From: Thiosymbion sp942492625
GTDB taxonomy: Bacteria; Pseudomonadota; Gammaproteobacteria; Chromatiales; Chromatiaceae
Length of the DNA: 64,000 bases
Direction of reading: 5' to 3'
Assembly: GCA_942492625.1 (NCBI GenBank)
Contig: CALOFM010000029.1
Span: 15,618-79,617 of the forward strand
The notes beneath the pieces were generated by a model. The model ran no database searches and was not told where the DNA came from. It was given only the letters and a program-made list of their open reading frames with translations. Shown piece after piece: positions 62,881 to 64,000 of the stretch; position 1 is the first letter of the stretch; every line of letters begins with the position of its first letter. Made by a program: the position numbers and the translations under genes.

Positions 62881-63109
62881 TCGGACGCGACCTCCGGAAG
62901 CCGATGGCAACGATCAGGCCCTGGGCCCCGGGGTCCGGGAGATTCGGATTCGCGATGCTGCCGGCACCAGCAGGGACGGGACCGTCCGCCACTGGTCCGT
63001 GGACCACGACCGGACCGAAAATCGCTCGATGCTCTCCAGATTTGCGCGCTTCGACCCGCTAGGACTTAGAATCAACCAGTGTCATCAAGGCGCTGACATC
63101 ACGAGCCGC

Positions 63110-64000
63110 ATGAATATTAAGGATCTCAGCGAGCGCGACATCTGCACCAAGTTCATCACCCCGGCACTGGTGGGGGTTGGTTGGACGCACAGTCGATTTC
63201 GCGAAGAGGTCAAGCTGACGGACGGACGGGTCATCGTCCGTGGAAAGCTGGCGTATCGCCTGCAGAATCCAGCGGCCAAGGGAGGTCCGAAGCGAGCAGA
63301 TTACGTTCTATACGCCAAAGGAAGTATCCCGATCGCGGTCATCGAGGCCAAACGCGCGATCTACGATCTGGGCCACGGCATGCAGCAGGCGCTGGATTAC
63401 GCGGAGATGCTGGACGCCCCCATCGCGATCAGCTCCAACGGAGACGGATTTCTCCTGCACGACCGCACCGGGATCACCCAGCCCACGGAGCGCGAGCTCT
63501 CTCTAGAAGAATTCCCTTCCTACGACGACCTCTGGGCGATCTATCAGCAATGGAAAGGCATCGAGTCCGAGCCCCAGCAGAAGCTCATTGTCCAGCCCTA
63601 CCATACGGACGGCAGCGGCAAGGAGCCGCGCTACTACCAGCGGGTCGCGGTCAACCGCACCATCGAAGCCATCGCCCGAGGCCAGCAGCGTATCCTGCTC
63701 GTCATGGCCACGGGCACGGGAAAGACCTACACCGCCTTTCAGATTGTCTGGCGACTGTGGAAGGCCAAGAAGAAAGAAACGCATCCTCTACCTCGCCGAC
63801 CGCAATATCCTCATCGACCAGACCATCCAGCAGGACTTCGCCCCGTTCGGCGAGGTCATGCACAAGATCACCAACCGCACCGTCAAGAAGAACTACGAGA
63901 TCTACCTCTGCCTGTATCAGGCCGTTACCGGAACCGAAGAATGGAAGCAGATCTACCGCCAGTTCCCCGCCGACTTTTTCGACCTCGTCGTCATTGACGA
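63110..64000 (+). pseudogene. hsdR: Type I restriction enzyme subunit R, 5' part, frameshifted, cut by window end
   Basis: MNIKDLSERDICTKFITPAL opens the HsdR N-terminal nuclease. Asp and ExK of the PD-(D/E)xK site are seen in KRADYVLYAKGS and AVIEAKRAIYDLG. The helicase Walker A is LVMATGTGKTYTAFQ. After WKAKKKE the frame changes at an A3 run (63777-63779); removing one A restores RILYLADRNILIDQTIQQDF, FGEVMHKITNRTVKKNYEIY and DLVVID at the end of the window. HsdR cleaves foreign DNA with HsdM and HsdS, which would lie outside. The break may be a sequence error. Confidence 0.85.

Overview
The window is GC-rich bacterial chromosome. HspQ, a REP-associated tyrosine transposase, an SXT/TOL-type TraD, a FixJ-type two-component pair and the general gene style point to a gammaproteobacterium, perhaps near the Chromatiales. 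This placement is an inference. Many neighbouring genes overlap by ATGA or GTGA, so operons are compact. Several genes are broken. Three carry an in-frame TAG inside a conserved protein, and four carry a one-base length change in a homopolymer run, which may be sequence error rather than biology.

Layout. 1-9.0 kb: small metabolic and accessory genes (end of an MscS channel, NAD(P)-binding proteins, an amber-interrupted alpha/beta hydrolase and GNAT enzyme, a JAMM-like lipoprotein, an SDR). 9.06-12.96 kb: remnant of an integrative conjugative element (DUF4400 protein, TraD, 3' end of a MobH-type TraI) joined directly to a truncated transporter gene. 13.9-21.7 kb: the most unusual locus, a tightly packed plus-strand operon for exported proteins. 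It encodes a dikinase-like protein with the domain order of glucan water dikinase, an L,D-transpeptidase-like protein, a paralogue without the catalytic SHGC motif, a small exported protein and a beta-lactamase-fold lipoprotein. 21.7-28.7 kb: a Tat-exported protein, a Cys-rich small protein, a HAD phosphatase-pdxS-pdxT-EamA operon, and a histone-deacetylase-like gene overlapping hspQ.

29-38.8 kb: MscS, an LssY_C lipoprotein and a complete MoxR/Bat operon (moxR, DUF58, DUF4381, batA, batB, TPR, batD). The Bat operon is studded with a dispersed palindromic repeat, one copy lying inside the batD reading frame. A heptamer tandem repeat sits exactly at the DUF4381/batA boundary. 38.8-44.9 kb: a PafA-like phosphatase, a sulfatase, an SMR exporter plus scars of SMR relatives, a VapBC pair and a RAYT transposase flanked by inverted REP sequences.

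44.9-57.0 kb: an expanded minus-strand module of DUF1254/DUF1214 exported proteins (three intact, one amber-interrupted, several partial), two copies of a MORN protein/glycine-zipper cassette, a frameshifted outer-membrane-like protein and a second sulfatase. The two sulfatases, partial DUF1214 tails and an outer-membrane protein tail near each sulfatase suggest repeated duplication and decay of one ancestral module. 57-62 kb: small exported proteins, toxin-antitoxin genes, and a 7-TM PAS histidine kinase with a FixJ-type regulator. 62-64 kb: another toxin-antitoxin pair and the start of a type I restriction hsdR, frameshifted and cut by the window end.
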